DNA of 11,040 nt from Candidatus Nomurabacteria bacterium RIFCSPLOWO2_01_FULL_36_10b (GTDB taxonomy: Bacteria > Patescibacteriota > Minisyncoccia > Phycocordibacterales > UBA1006). Where the stretch lies: assembly GCA_001785725.1 (NCBI GenBank), contig MFUQ01000002.1, positions 1-11,040 on the forward strand, in the 5' to 3' direction. Shown here in pieces: positions 1 to 7,131 of this stretch (position 1 is its first letter; each line of letters opens with the position of its first letter). The translations under genes and the position numbers were made by a program. Under the pieces are notes generated by a model. That model was not told the origin of the DNA. It did not search any database and saw nothing but the letters and a program-made list of their open reading frames with translations.

Positions 1-257
1 AAAGCCCCATCACCACCATTTTGTATTTTAGAAGTTGTAAAAGATATATTATGTGAACATAAGAAGTCTTTTGTAAATGATTTGATAATTGGTTCTTTGT
101 CTTCGCTATGAAGCCCTTTGCCTGTAATTATCCTAATATGTTTGCCTTTAGAAGTATTTATTAACTGTGTAAGAACTGATTCTGCTTCTTGTTTTGTATA
201 ACCATGCAGGTCAATACATTTATATGGTTTAGATTCATATTTATTTATTTTTGACAT
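1..257 (-). CDS. Smr-domain protein (3' end beyond window)
   Basis: This reading frame is open from an ATG at 257-255 to the window edge, giving 85 residues without a stop. It reads as a Smr (small MutS-related) domain. There is an early DLHG motif (residues 16-19, in CIDLHGYT), followed by the helix with alternating hydrophobics. Then come IRIITGKGLHS, matching the family's I-hGKG signature, and near the edge NGGDGA, matching the GGxG loop. Smr domains are nicking endonucleases or RNA-acting nucleases found at the end of MutS2 or as stand-alone proteins. The DLHG motif only 15 residues from the start suggests a short stand-alone Smr protein rather than MutS2. The start lies 19 bases after the CAP gene stop, so the two are probably co-transcribed. 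No Shine-Dalgarno is visible. The family call is confident; the cellular role is not known from this sequence. Confidence 0.85.
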   Translation of the reverse strand, partial: MSKINKYESKPYKCIDLHGYTKQEAESVLTQLINTSKGKHIRIITGKGLHSEDKEPIIKSFTKDFLCSHNISFTTSKIQNGGDGA

Positions 258-276
258 AGATAAAAATCAGGGGAAA

Positions 277-1479
277 TTATTTAATACTAAGAATCAATGG
301 TGTTTGAAATAATGCGTGATTTAATACTAACAACGCTATTAAGACACATATTATAAGAACCCCTCTCATAATTGCAAATATGTTCTGACGTCGTATATTG
401 ACAAATATTTTTATAATCAGTGCTATAATTATCCCCAGTAACAATATACTAATACCGATAAGACTTATATTGGGCGCCTGCATAATAATAAAATTAGGCC
501 ATGATAGCTTTATATGTGGTCTATCAGCGCTGCCAAGCACTGAAAAAGATACGCTATTCACTTCCCTGCTGACACTAGACAACTCACGTGATGTCGCTGA
601 TGTTATTGTAGCAGAATTATTTGATTCGGATGATAAAGATTTTGCGCTTGTTTGCTGTGATTGATTAGATATGGGCTTCGTTGCTGTTTTGGTACTACTT
701 AGATCAGCTGTTTGTATATTAATAGTTTTATCTGACGCCGTTGTAACAGAAACAACATTTGAAGAATTTGAGGAAGGAGTTTCTGTTTTAACAATTTTAG
801 CTGTTTCTATTGCCGTGTTGCTAATCATTAGCGGAGCACCTTCTTTATCCAAATATGCAATAACATTATTTATATTGTCACCAATGTGCGTTGTGTCTTG
901 ATATGGATTAACTGGTCCGCCAAACATTTGTACAACAACAGTTGTAGAAACACCATCAATAATACCACTTGCTGTTGCAACCCCAATTTCTGTGTATCTA
1001 TCATATAAAATATTTGCTTTGTGCCCAGATGATCGCATCCACGCGCGATGGGCATCTTCACTGCGATAAAAATCAGCTGCTAGATTTTCTCCACGCCACG
1101 CATTTGTTGGATACCCAACAAGTTCAAACCAATACCATGGCGTTTTTTCTCTATCACCTGGATCTATATGAGCAAAATAATTGTGTCTTACCATATCATC
1201 AGCTTTCAACTGCGCCGCAAGCGTTAGTAACGGATTCATTTTAAGTGTTGCAAGATTTTGAGACGAACGAGATGAATTAGTCAAATCAATTAAAAGCGCC
1301 GCTTGTACTTCTGCTAGAAAATTCTTTCCTTTTGACATTTCCATTTTTCCGAATGCAGAGATAAGGAGAAATAAAGAACCAATTATAACAATAATGAGTA
1401 ATGAAGACGCTTCAAAAATCACAGGAGAATGAGAATTGTGATCACCGGGAATAAAATATTTTTTTAAGAAATTCTTCAT
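277..1479 (-). CDS. CAP-domain (SCP/PR-1-like) membrane protein
   Basis: The protein has 400 residues. A short cytoplasmic leader (KYFIPGDHNSHSP) resembles the FIPH-type leader often seen on CAP proteins of Patescibacteria. A membrane helix follows at about residues 25-44. The CAP domain spans about 55-188 and keeps the family landmarks: HNYFAH (99-104), GENLA (130-134), the Ser-Gly-His of SSGHKANIL (150-157) and TEIGVA (163-168). This gives the usual His104, Glu131, His153 and Glu164 cleft residues. A Ser/Thr-rich linker of about 100 residues follows, then two C-terminal membrane helices (about 336-362 and 368-388). The CAP domain should therefore face outside, held by helices at both ends. 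CAP proteins have been linked to lipid or sterol binding and sometimes proteolysis; the bacterial role is unsettled. An extended -10 lies just upstream, so it probably has its own promoter in addition to any read-through from the Nramp gene. Confidence 0.92.
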   Translation of the reverse strand: MKNFLKKYFIPGDHNSHSPVIFEASSLLIIVIIGSLFLLISAFGKMEMSKGKNFLAEVQAALLIDLTNSSRSSQNLATLKMNPLLTLAAQLKADDMVRHNYFAHIDPGDREKTPWYWFELVGYPTNAWRGENLAADFYRSEDAHRAWMRSSGHKANILYDRYTEIGVATASGIIDGVSTTVVVQMFGGPVNPYQDTTHIGDNINNVIAYLDKEGAPLMISNTAIETAKIVKTETPSSNSSNVVSVTTASDKTINIQTADLSSTKTATKPISNQSQQTSAKSLSSESNNSATITSATSRELSSVSREVNSVSFSVLGSADRPHIKLSWPNFIIMQAPNISLIGISILLLGIIIALIIKIFVNIRRQNIFAIMRGVLIICVLIALLVLNHALFQTPLILSIK

Positions 1480-1504
1480 ATTATCTATATATTTAACACT
1501 TTTT

Positions 1505-1510
1505 ATTATA
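1505..1510 (-). promoter_or_regulatory. Extended -10 promoter of the CAP gene
   Basis: On the minus strand the sequence reads TGGTATAAT, an extended -10 (TGn plus a consensus TATAAT). It ends 25 bases before the CAP start codon. No convincing -35 lies 16-18 bases upstream, as expected for an extended -10 promoter. The predicted leader is only about 20 bases and lacks a Shine-Dalgarno. Confidence 0.6.
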
Positions 1511-1539
1511 CCACATTTAATAGCAAAGCGCTAGTCATG

Positions 1540-2913
1540 CTACATAATCAACGCAATTAATGTAGTTAGCCCTACCCCGCCCATTATAAATAGAATACAC
1601 CACCCAATAAATTGTACTATAGCAGAATTCTTATATCTACCCATAATGTTGCCGTCACTGCTTAATCTAACAATGTAAAGAATAAAAAATGGTGCCACAA
1701 TGCCACTTATAACAGACGCTGTAATTAAAATAGAAATAATATTAATGTTAAAGATATTCATTAAAACTCCTATAACTATTGATATTACTATTACACTGTA
1801 AAATGCTGTTGCTTCTTTCCATTTATGAGAAAGACCAAACTTCCAACCAAGACTTTCTGACACTGCGTATGACGCTGACCCAGCAAGTATAGGAACAGCC
1901 AATAAACCAGTCCCAATTATTCCCAAAGCAAAAAGTATGTATGTGAAATCTCCTGCAAATGGACGAAGCGCTTCTGCCGCATCTGCGGCTGTGCTAATAG
2001 ATGTAATACCGTTTTGGAAAAGGACAGCTCCAGATACAGCAATAATTGCGAACATAACAATATTTGATAGAAACATCCCAGACCACACATCAATACGCAT
2101 ATTTCGTATTAATGACCATGATATAGTATGCTTTGGAATTACATTAGCATTACTTACATTAGAAAATTTATTTTTATCTCTTTGCTCACTTTCCTCTACT
2201 TCCTGCGATGTTTGCCAAAAAAATAGACAGGGAGCAATTGTTGCCCCAAGTATCGCACATATTAATATAATAGTATCTTTAGAAAAAGTTATATGCGGAA
2301 TAATTGTATTAAGAAATAATTCGCGAGCATTTATTTTAACAAAAAATAGAGCGATAATATACGAAAAAAGAATCAGAGAAAGATATTTTAAAAAACGAGC
2401 ATATTTCGTATAACTAACAAAGATTGGCAATAATGTACTTATAAGACCGAATGCAACAACAGATGCGAGAATAGGTATTTGTGGCACAAGCAACTGTACT
2501 GCTGCAGCCATAGCGCCCAAATCTGCCCCAATATTAAATATATTCGTAAGTAGCAAAAATAATGTCAGTATTGTAATTACAGGCCGTGTATAATGTTTTC
2601 GTATATTAGCAGCAAGCCCCTGCCCCGTTACTAATCCAATACGAGCGCACATCTCTTGAATAATCGCCATAAGCGGGAATGAAACAAATGCAAACCATAA
2701 AGCTTGGAATCCATATTTTGCACCAGCTTGAGAATATGTTGCAATACTTGAAGGGTCATCATCAGCAGCTCCGGTAGTTAACCCCGGCCCTAAAGTATTC
2801 CAATATTTGCTAACAAATTTAAATGGTTTTTTGAACTGTACAGAAAATGATAGGCGTCTCTGACTAGATAATTTTTCTATCTTTTCTTGTATTTTCTTCT
2901 TTGGGCGATCCAT
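1540..2913 (-). CDS. Nramp-superfamily divalent metal transporter, divergent clade
   Basis: This is a polytopic membrane protein of 457 residues from the ATG at 2913, with about eleven hydrophobic segments. The first segment, GPGLTTGAADDDPSSIATYSQAG (broken here as GPGLTTGAADD then DPSSIATYSQAG), aligns with Nramp TM1. The metal-binding Asp is kept (D53, in the DP pair), but the DPGN motif has become DPSS, so the Asn ligand is Ser. In TM6 the canonical MPH reads APC (A227-C229), followed by LFFWQTSQEVEE, so the soft Met ligand is Ala. These changes are typical of a divergent Nramp branch in which loss of the Met ligand is associated with altered metal choice, including magnesium in characterised NRMT proteins. 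Mn, Fe or Mg specificity cannot be decided here. An upstream ATG at 2952 would add 13 residues but overlap the cohesin gene by 89 bases; the chosen start overlaps by 50. The overlap implies co-transcription with the surface genes. Confidence 0.9.
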   Translation of the reverse strand: MDRPKKKIQEKIEKLSSQRRLSFSVQFKKPFKFVSKYWNTLGPGLTTGAADDDPSSIATYSQAGAKYGFQALWFAFVSFPLMAIIQEMCARIGLVTGQGLAANIRKHYTRPVITILTLFLLLTNIFNIGADLGAMAAAVQLLVPQIPILASVVAFGLISTLLPIFVSYTKYARFLKYLSLILFSYIIALFFVKINARELFLNTIIPHITFSKDTIILICAILGATIAPCLFFWQTSQEVEESEQRDKNKFSNVSNANVIPKHTISWSLIRNMRIDVWSGMFLSNIVMFAIIAVSGAVLFQNGITSISTAADAAEALRPFAGDFTYILFALGIIGTGLLAVPILAGSASYAVSESLGWKFGLSHKWKEATAFYSVIVISIVIGVLMNIFNINIISILITASVISGIVAPFFILYIVRLSSDGNIMGRYKNSAIVQFIGWCILFIMGGVGLTTLIALIM

Positions 2914-3937
2914 TGATGTGCTTGTGATATGTGATTGATTGAAGTGCAACATATGTGGAGTTAATGGTTATATCTTCTTCTTTATCTGGAGGACAAACTC
3001 TGCGATGTAATAAAACATAGTTTCTAATTATAAACGCTCCCAATAGTATAATACATAATAGAATAAGAATATAGTAATAAAGATAATTCGGTTTAATTGG
3101 AGTCCCAAAATATAATGTATGCATATTGCCAGCAGTGTCATAAGCGCGTACAGTTACTAAACTACGACGTGTTTGGTCACGTAGTTTATATGGGCTTTGA
3201 GTTGTTATCCAACCAGTTCCCCCCTCCCTTACAGTAATACGGTCAATTTCACTTGTTTTATCAGATACATAAAAGATGAGTGTCCATTCACCATTAAATA
3301 TATTTGGGTCTTGAATAATATATGCCGTTATATCTGGGATATCTGTATCTATGATTTTTGGTTCTTGCCACTCCACATTTTTAGCGCGTACAGTAATTGG
3401 TATTACACGAGAGTATTTTGGTTCTTCTAGTGTGCCATCTCCATCATTACGCCCAACTTGCATATCGGATAGATAAATAAATCCATCCCCAATTTTGTTG
3501 CCAATAAATGTAACTCGTAACAAAAGTCCAGCTTGTTTTGCACCATTAAAAGGATTTATGAAACCACCAAAGCCGTTAGGTATGATGCCTGCGAATGAAA
3601 TTGTATCTCCGTTTCGTAAGCGTGGCATTTTTATCCATGGCCCCAATATTGAACCTGCAGTTCTTATACGAACAAATTTAAGAATATCTGGCGTAAATGA
3701 TATGACGCCTTCAATTGCATTGATAGCGATTTCTTCAGGTTGCAGAAGCAAATTAACTGTTACGCCTTCACCTAATGAAATATATCGTGGCACAGCATTT
3801 GTACCAATTACTGAGGCCTCAGCCATATGGCTTAAACTAAATAGACCAAAAATTATTGCCAATATTATACATACATTCCGAAGAAACATAAATATTTTTT
3901 TTGGTACATATATTGATGTATAAAAATTAAAAATCAT
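2864..3937 (-). CDS. Cohesin-domain surface protein with C-terminal membrane anchor
   Basis: The protein has 357 residues from the ATG at 3937. A signal peptide begins near an internal Met (residue 17, MFLRN), with a hydrophobic core and likely cleavage after AEA (about 39-41). Residues ~48-186 look like a type I cohesin-like beta-sandwich. Evidence for this is the opening with hydrophobic VNLLLQ strands, GVISFTPDIL, the IKMPRLRNGDTISFAGI strand pair, a glycine-rich FGGFINPF turn and LLLRVTFIGNKIGDGFIYL, followed by an acidic-Gly loop. A second beta domain (~195-276) with WTLIFYVSDKTSEID resembles an Ig-like fold. A membrane helix (284-305) and a basic/polar cytoplasmic tail follow. Cohesins bind dockerins, and a dockerin gene ends just 4 bases upstream. 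Alternative starts at 3979 and 3958 would overlap that gene; an ATG at 3889 would give a classical signal peptide. No Shine-Dalgarno decides between them. The domain call rests on pattern recognition, not a profile search. Confidence 0.78.
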   Translation of the reverse strand: MIFNFYTSIYVPKKIFMFLRNVCIILAIIFGLFSLSHMAEASVIGTNAVPRYISLGEGVTVNLLLQPEEIAINAIEGVISFTPDILKFVRIRTAGSILGPWIKMPRLRNGDTISFAGIIPNGFGGFINPFNGAKQAGLLLRVTFIGNKIGDGFIYLSDMQVGRNDGDGTLEEPKYSRVIPITVRAKNVEWQEPKIIDTDIPDITAYIIQDPNIFNGEWTLIFYVSDKTSEIDRITVREGGTGWITTQSPYKLRDQTRRSLVTVRAYDTAGNMHTLYFGTPIKPNYLYYYILILLCIILLGAFIIRNYVLLHRRVCPPDKEEDITINSTYVALQSITYHKHINGSPKEENTRKDRKII

Positions 3938-3941
3938 AAAA

Positions 3942-4619
3942 TTATCCAGTCCACTCATACGCCATAATACTAAAATCACTCAAATCCCCTTTCCCATCGC
4001 GATTTATATCAACTGGTTTCCATGGCTGAATCAAATGTCTATACCACGGCAAAAGAATAGTAAAATCAATCATATCAACTCTCTTGTCGCAATTAAGGTC
4101 GCTACGTACAGAACTACAATCATATCTTTTATAAGAATCTGGAAGTATGAAAATAATATCAGTAATATCAATAATCGTTTCTGCAACTATAATAAGAGAG
4201 AATGAAATTGGTTTTGATCTGTAACCGTCTATAGTTATAGCATAAAGTGTAAATGTATAAAATCCAACAGCAATTGACGGTATTGAAATTGCAAAGGACC
4301 CGTCAGTTTTGTTAACTGTTGTTTCGCGATCCCTGGCGCCATCACGTGTCAAAACAACTGATTGGTAACCTAGCGCACGACCAGAAAAATTGATTCTAGC
4401 TGGTATACGCAAGCGATCCCTTTGCCTAGGGTGCGCCGGAACTGAAGCTGTAATATTTATATCTCCTGAACCCATAATAACTGGCGTAGCATTTGCTATA
4501 TAAGATGGAATAACTACATATGCGGACATCGCAACCACACAAAAAAGTGTAATCCAAAAAAGTATTTTCAGAGAAAATACTTTATTGGTACAAAATAAAT
4601 ATGTATTAAGAATTCGCAT
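3942..4619 (-). CDS. Secreted dockerin type I protein with Ig-like domain
   Basis: The protein has 225 residues from the ATG at 4619. A hydrophobic segment (~18-41) is followed by ANA (42-44), a possible signal-peptidase site, so the protein may be released or may stay as a type II anchor. Residues ~54-147 form a beta-rich domain with TVNKTDGSFAISIP and GFYTFTLYAITIDGYRS, like a carboxypeptidase-regulatory or Ig-like stalk. The C-terminus holds two complete dockerin repeats. The first has D174, N176, D178, D182 and D185 (DLNCDKRVDMID). The second has D204, N206, D208, D212 and D215 (DINRDGKGDLSD). Both have the DxNxDxxxDxxD calcium loop followed by an F-helix. Type I dockerins bind cohesins through this calcium-folded pair. 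The partner candidate is the next gene. The start overlaps the DUF916-like gene by 14 bases; an ATG at 4658 would overlap by 53. A terminator-like hairpin lies within the first codons. Confidence 0.88.
   Translation of the reverse strand: MRILNTYLFCTNKVFSLKILFWITLFCVVAMSAYVVIPSYIANATPVIMGSGDINITASVPAHPRQRDRLRIPARINFSGRALGYQSVVLTRDGARDRETTVNKTDGSFAISIPSIAVGFYTFTLYAITIDGYRSKPISFSLIIVAETIIDITDIIFILPDSYKRYDCSSVRSDLNCDKRVDMIDFTILLPWYRHLIQPWKPVDINRDGKGDLSDFSIMAYEWTG
4559..4583 (-). terminator. Terminator-like hairpin inside the dockerin gene start
   Basis: Read on the minus strand there is a perfect 11-bp stem (AAAGTATTTTC and its complement) around a 3-base loop TCT. The distal stem arm runs into six T residues ending at 4556. 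This is the layout of an intrinsic terminator, although the stem is AT-rich and therefore weak. It falls about 12 codons into the dockerin reading frame, downstream of the DUF916-like gene, so it could reduce transcription of the dockerin, cohesin and Nramp genes when translation is poor. It could also be incidental, since the coding residues here are ordinary signal-peptide sequence. Confidence 0.4.
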
Positions 4620-5775
4620 GGCGTTTTGGTGGTCTATGTGGTGGCGGTTGCACAGCATGATGCACGTTAGGAACTAATTTGCGGACATCATTATCATTTT
4701 CTGAATTTTCATGACCATTCCTAGATTGAGCAACAAATGAACGAACATTCTCTATACCCATTTGTCTTTCTAATTTCTTCATTAAGGAGCGATTGTATGC
4801 ACGCAAAGCATGTTTCATTCCAAAAACAATTATTATGAGAAGTATGAGTACAATAAGCAGAAGATGCCATGGCAGAACAAAGAAGTGTGTTGTGGCAGTT
4901 GCGCTTTGGCCATGTGTGCCATATTCAAGATTTAAGTTAGCGGAATAACGACCAAATGCAAAATTATGCCATTCAATATTTACGCTACGCTTTAAACGAT
5001 GAATAAAAGACCCGGTGTCATTTATTACTGTTTCTTTATCACGTTTAGCCCATGTTACATTAAAACGACGCGCACTTTTAGGCAATATATTTCCTTCAGC
5101 AATATTAGCATTTATACGAGCGCTTTTTATGCCAACCATATTTTTTATTACTATATCGCCTTTTGGTTGTATTCGGTCATTACCATCATTACGAAAACGG
5201 TATGTCATATCAACTGGCAATGATGTGTAAAATCTACGATTTTGTACTGTATCAAATTCTGTAATACCGCCATCTTCATTGATATCTCCATTTACAGTCA
5301 ATAATATAAGCATTCCTACTTTCGCGCCAATACTAACTTGCGCGCCTTCCTCTGAAGTTGACGGTGGTACTGTGCTTAAAAAAATAGCAGAAAAATATCC
5401 TCCTGGTTCTGCATTTTTAGGAACTGTTATGGAAAATGTATAGTTACGAGACTCCTTGCCATTTAATGTAACTGAAGAAAGTGGTGATGATATCCAATTA
5501 GCAAGACCCGTATGATCATTAATAAAATTAGGCGTGCCAGTTTCACCCTTTGCATCAAAATTCTCATATGAAATATAAAAGGTCTTCGCTTCTTCTTGCT
5601 CATTTATTAAAGTAAACTTACTATCTATACGAGTTCCGGGATCTGTTTTAAATTCCACACGAGCAGGAGAAATCGTAAGGGCATGCACCGAATAATATGA
5701 TGGTATAAAAAATGCAACTATAATTATGAATACAACGATAAAAATAAATCTATATTGTGAAGATACGCTAGACAT
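4606..5775 (-). CDS. DUF916 / WxL-interacting-protein-like membrane protein
   Basis: The protein has 389 residues. The signal peptide spans ~8-32 and ends at VHA, followed at once by LTISPARVEF, the characteristic opening of DUF916-type domains. The first beta-sandwich (~33-162) contains FTLINEQEEAKTFYISYENF, NYTFSITVPKNAEPGGYFSAIF and a G-AKVGMLILLTVNG ending, all as in the peptidoglycan-binding half of WxL-interacting proteins. The second domain (~175-300) has MTYRFRNDGNDRIQPKGDIVIKN (split here as MTYRFRNDGND and RIQPKGDIVIKN) and matches the position of the second half of those proteins. A membrane helix (~302-320) and a basic, proline-ending cytoplasmic tail of about 70 residues follow. 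In Firmicutes such proteins are membrane-anchored and hold WxL-domain proteins on the wall. Here the two genes immediately upstream encode WxL-like tails, which supports the same partnership. It appears to lead the operon with the dockerin, cohesin and Nramp genes. Start chosen from the signal peptide and the promoter spacing. Confidence 0.85.
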   Translation of the reverse strand: MSSVSSQYRFIFIVVFIIIVAFFIPSYYSVHALTISPARVEFKTDPGTRIDSKFTLINEQEEAKTFYISYENFDAKGETGTPNFINDHTGLANWISSPLSSVTLNGKESRNYTFSITVPKNAEPGGYFSAIFLSTVPPSTSEEGAQVSIGAKVGMLILLTVNGDINEDGGITEFDTVQNRRFYTSLPVDMTYRFRNDGNDRIQPKGDIVIKNMVGIKSARINANIAEGNILPKSARRFNVTWAKRDKETVINDTGSFIHRLKRSVNIEWHNFAFGRYSANLNLEYGTHGQSATATTHFFVLPWHLLLIVLILLIIIVFGMKHALRAYNRSLMKKLERQMGIENVRSFVAQSRNGHENSENDNDVRKLVPNVHHAVQPPPHRPPKRHANS

Positions 5776-5785
5776 GAATATAATT

Positions 5786-5813
5786 ATTATACTAAAAAAT
5801 AATTTGTAAACAA
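5786..5813 (-). promoter_or_regulatory. Sigma70-type promoter of the DUF916-dockerin-cohesin operon
   Basis: On the minus strand TTGTTT (5813-5808) and TATAAT (5791-5786) are separated by 16 bases. The -10 is perfect; the -35 matches only TTG. The -10 ends 10 bases before the ATG at 5775, so transcription should start only a few bases upstream of the start codon, giving an almost leaderless mRNA. Confidence 0.6.
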
Positions 5814-5885
5814 CTAATTATTGACGGATAAAATCGCAAATGAAACAATTCTATATATTAGTCAATCTTGGCTCAACAACTGTAT

Positions 5886-5902
5886 AAAAATTCTTAAAGA
5901 AT
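5886..5902 (-). terminator. Weak intrinsic terminator after the 7036-5936 gene
   Basis: On the minus strand ATTCT-TTA-AGAAT forms a 5-bp stem with a 3-base loop and runs into TTTTT. It begins about 30 bases after the stop codon at 5936 and lies upstream of the next promoter. The stem is short and AT-only apart from one pair, so it is a weak candidate. Confidence 0.35.
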
Positions 5903-5935
5903 CGTGCAAAAAATAAAATATATCAACTAAACTCA

Positions 5936-7036
5936 TTAAAAATTTGCTGTCGCTACATATGTAAGCGTTGTATCATAATTCCCTGCTTCAGTTAATGGGA
6001 CAATATTGGCTGCGTAATTAACATCATATGTTGTATTAGCAGTTGGGCCACTAGCTGACGCAAACTCTGTTGGCACTGTTGGCGTTGTGCTAAAACCAAA
6101 ATTCCCTGCCGCGCCATCATATGGTGCCACTGGCGCGCCAGCACCACCAGTTTCATCTACACGAATACCGAACTGCTCACTACCAAAAGACAAAGCCACT
6201 GGACCGCCAGAAATAGCTGTGATTGTGTCACCAACTGACGATTCCAATGTTGTTCCTAATACTGTAATTGTATATCCAGATGTTGCATTCGTATTTGCCT
6301 GCAAATCATGAGCATTCGTTGGTTCAATAGCAGCCCCAGCCAAATTGCCCGTTGCGTACCTATCAGCAGAATAATCTAATGAACCAAAACCAATTGTATT
6401 ATCTGAAATAGAGAATGCGATTATTTGGTCAACTACAGAAGTAATAAGTACTTGGTCATCAGCCAAAATAATAACGGTTATTCCCCCAGTATCAGCCATT
6501 GTGCCAGCAATAGCAATCGCCGCATTACCTGCTGTAGGATTTGTTATTTGCATCGCACCGCCACCACCACTTTGCGCATTTGAACCAATTTCAATTTGCA
6601 CACAACGACCGGCAGTAACAGGGGTGCCGGCTGAAGGCGCTGTAAATGTTATTACTTGAAGTGCTTTTACTACTCCCCAATCTGTTGCTGAAGGAACAGC
6701 AGCAACTATCTCATCAGAAAAAGCAGAACATGTGCCACCTGCGCTAACTGCTAAATCATAATTTGCTACGGCAGAAGTGCCAAGATTAAAACCAGCATCA
6801 AATGTTAGTGTGATTGTTTCATTTACAGCTACACCAGATGGTGTAATAAATTGAATAGTATGATTTGCTATAGTACTATCCTTAATTGTAGAGAGTGTAT
6901 CAGATAAAGTATCAAGATACGTCGCAGGTGTTACTGCAAAAACTGAATGAACACTAACCCCGATAAATGAAATTATAGTAAAAATTGAAATAATAGTGAG
7001 TGAGAATCGACGTTTATTTGTATTTTTTATATTCAT
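5936..7036 (-). CDS. Secreted beta-rich protein with Tyr-variant WxL-like C-terminal domain
   Basis: The protein has 366 residues. The signal peptide has a basic start (NKRRFS), a hydrophobic core to about residue 30 and a VFA cleavage site (32-34). The first half (~36-200) is a beta-rich domain starting DTLSDTLSTIKDSTIANHTIQF, split here as DTLSDTLSTI and KDSTIANHTIQF. It includes a strand pair ITLTFDAGFNL and a possible C103-C145 disulfide. This module is familiar from Patescibacteria surface proteins. The second half (~205-366) begins IIAFSISDNTIGFGSLDYS and contains ATSGYTITVLG (251-261), SEQFGIR (286-292) and the terminal YDTTLTYVATANF. It closely matches the C-terminal half of the next gene upstream. 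The placing of GYTITV and LTYV mirrors the two WxL motifs of Firmicute wall-binding domains, with Tyr for Trp. No membrane anchor or LPxTG is present, so surface retention would need a partner, probably the DUF916-like protein. Exact function unknown. Confidence 0.85.
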   Translation of the reverse strand: MNIKNTNKRRFSLTIISIFTIISFIGVSVHSVFAVTPATYLDTLSDTLSTIKDSTIANHTIQFITPSGVAVNETITLTFDAGFNLGTSAVANYDLAVSAGGTCSAFSDEIVAAVPSATDWGVVKALQVITFTAPSAGTPVTAGRCVQIEIGSNAQSGGGGAMQITNPTAGNAAIAIAGTMADTGGITVIILADDQVLITSVVDQIIAFSISDNTIGFGSLDYSADRYATGNLAGAAIEPTNAHDLQANTNATSGYTITVLGTTLESSVGDTITAISGGPVALSFGSEQFGIRVDETGGAGAPVAPYDGAAGNFGFSTTPTVPTEFASASGPTANTTYDVNYAANIVPLTEAGNYDTTLTYVATANF

Positions 7037-7045
7037 AATAAATAG

Positions 7046-7074
7046 AGTATATTTTAAACTTAATACTTCGTCAA
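7046..7074 (-). promoter_or_regulatory. Strong sigma70-type promoter, nearly leaderless
   Basis: On the minus strand TTGACG (7074-7069), a 17-base spacer, then TATACT (7051-7046): five of six matches at each hexamer with ideal spacing. The -10 ends 9 bases before the ATG at 7036, leaving a leader of only about 3 bases. The -35 overlaps a small 6-bp AT inverted repeat (7073-7087), which may be chance or an operator. Confidence 0.7.
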
Positions 7075-7131
7075 TATACCATATATTAAATTACTTGTCA
7101 TTATAAATCTGTAGAATATGTTGATAACTTT

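Noticed and set aside
1937..2413. Plus-strand open frame of 158 codons
   Set aside because: It lies wholly opposite the well-supported Nramp gene and its product shows no domain or composition of a real protein; it is an antisense shadow. The other plus-strand frames are rejected for the same reason.
7073..7087. Operator formed by AATATA-CCA-TATATT next to the -35
   Set aside because: A 6-bp AT-only inverted repeat is easily found by chance in such AT-rich spacer sequence, and no regulator gene is in the window.
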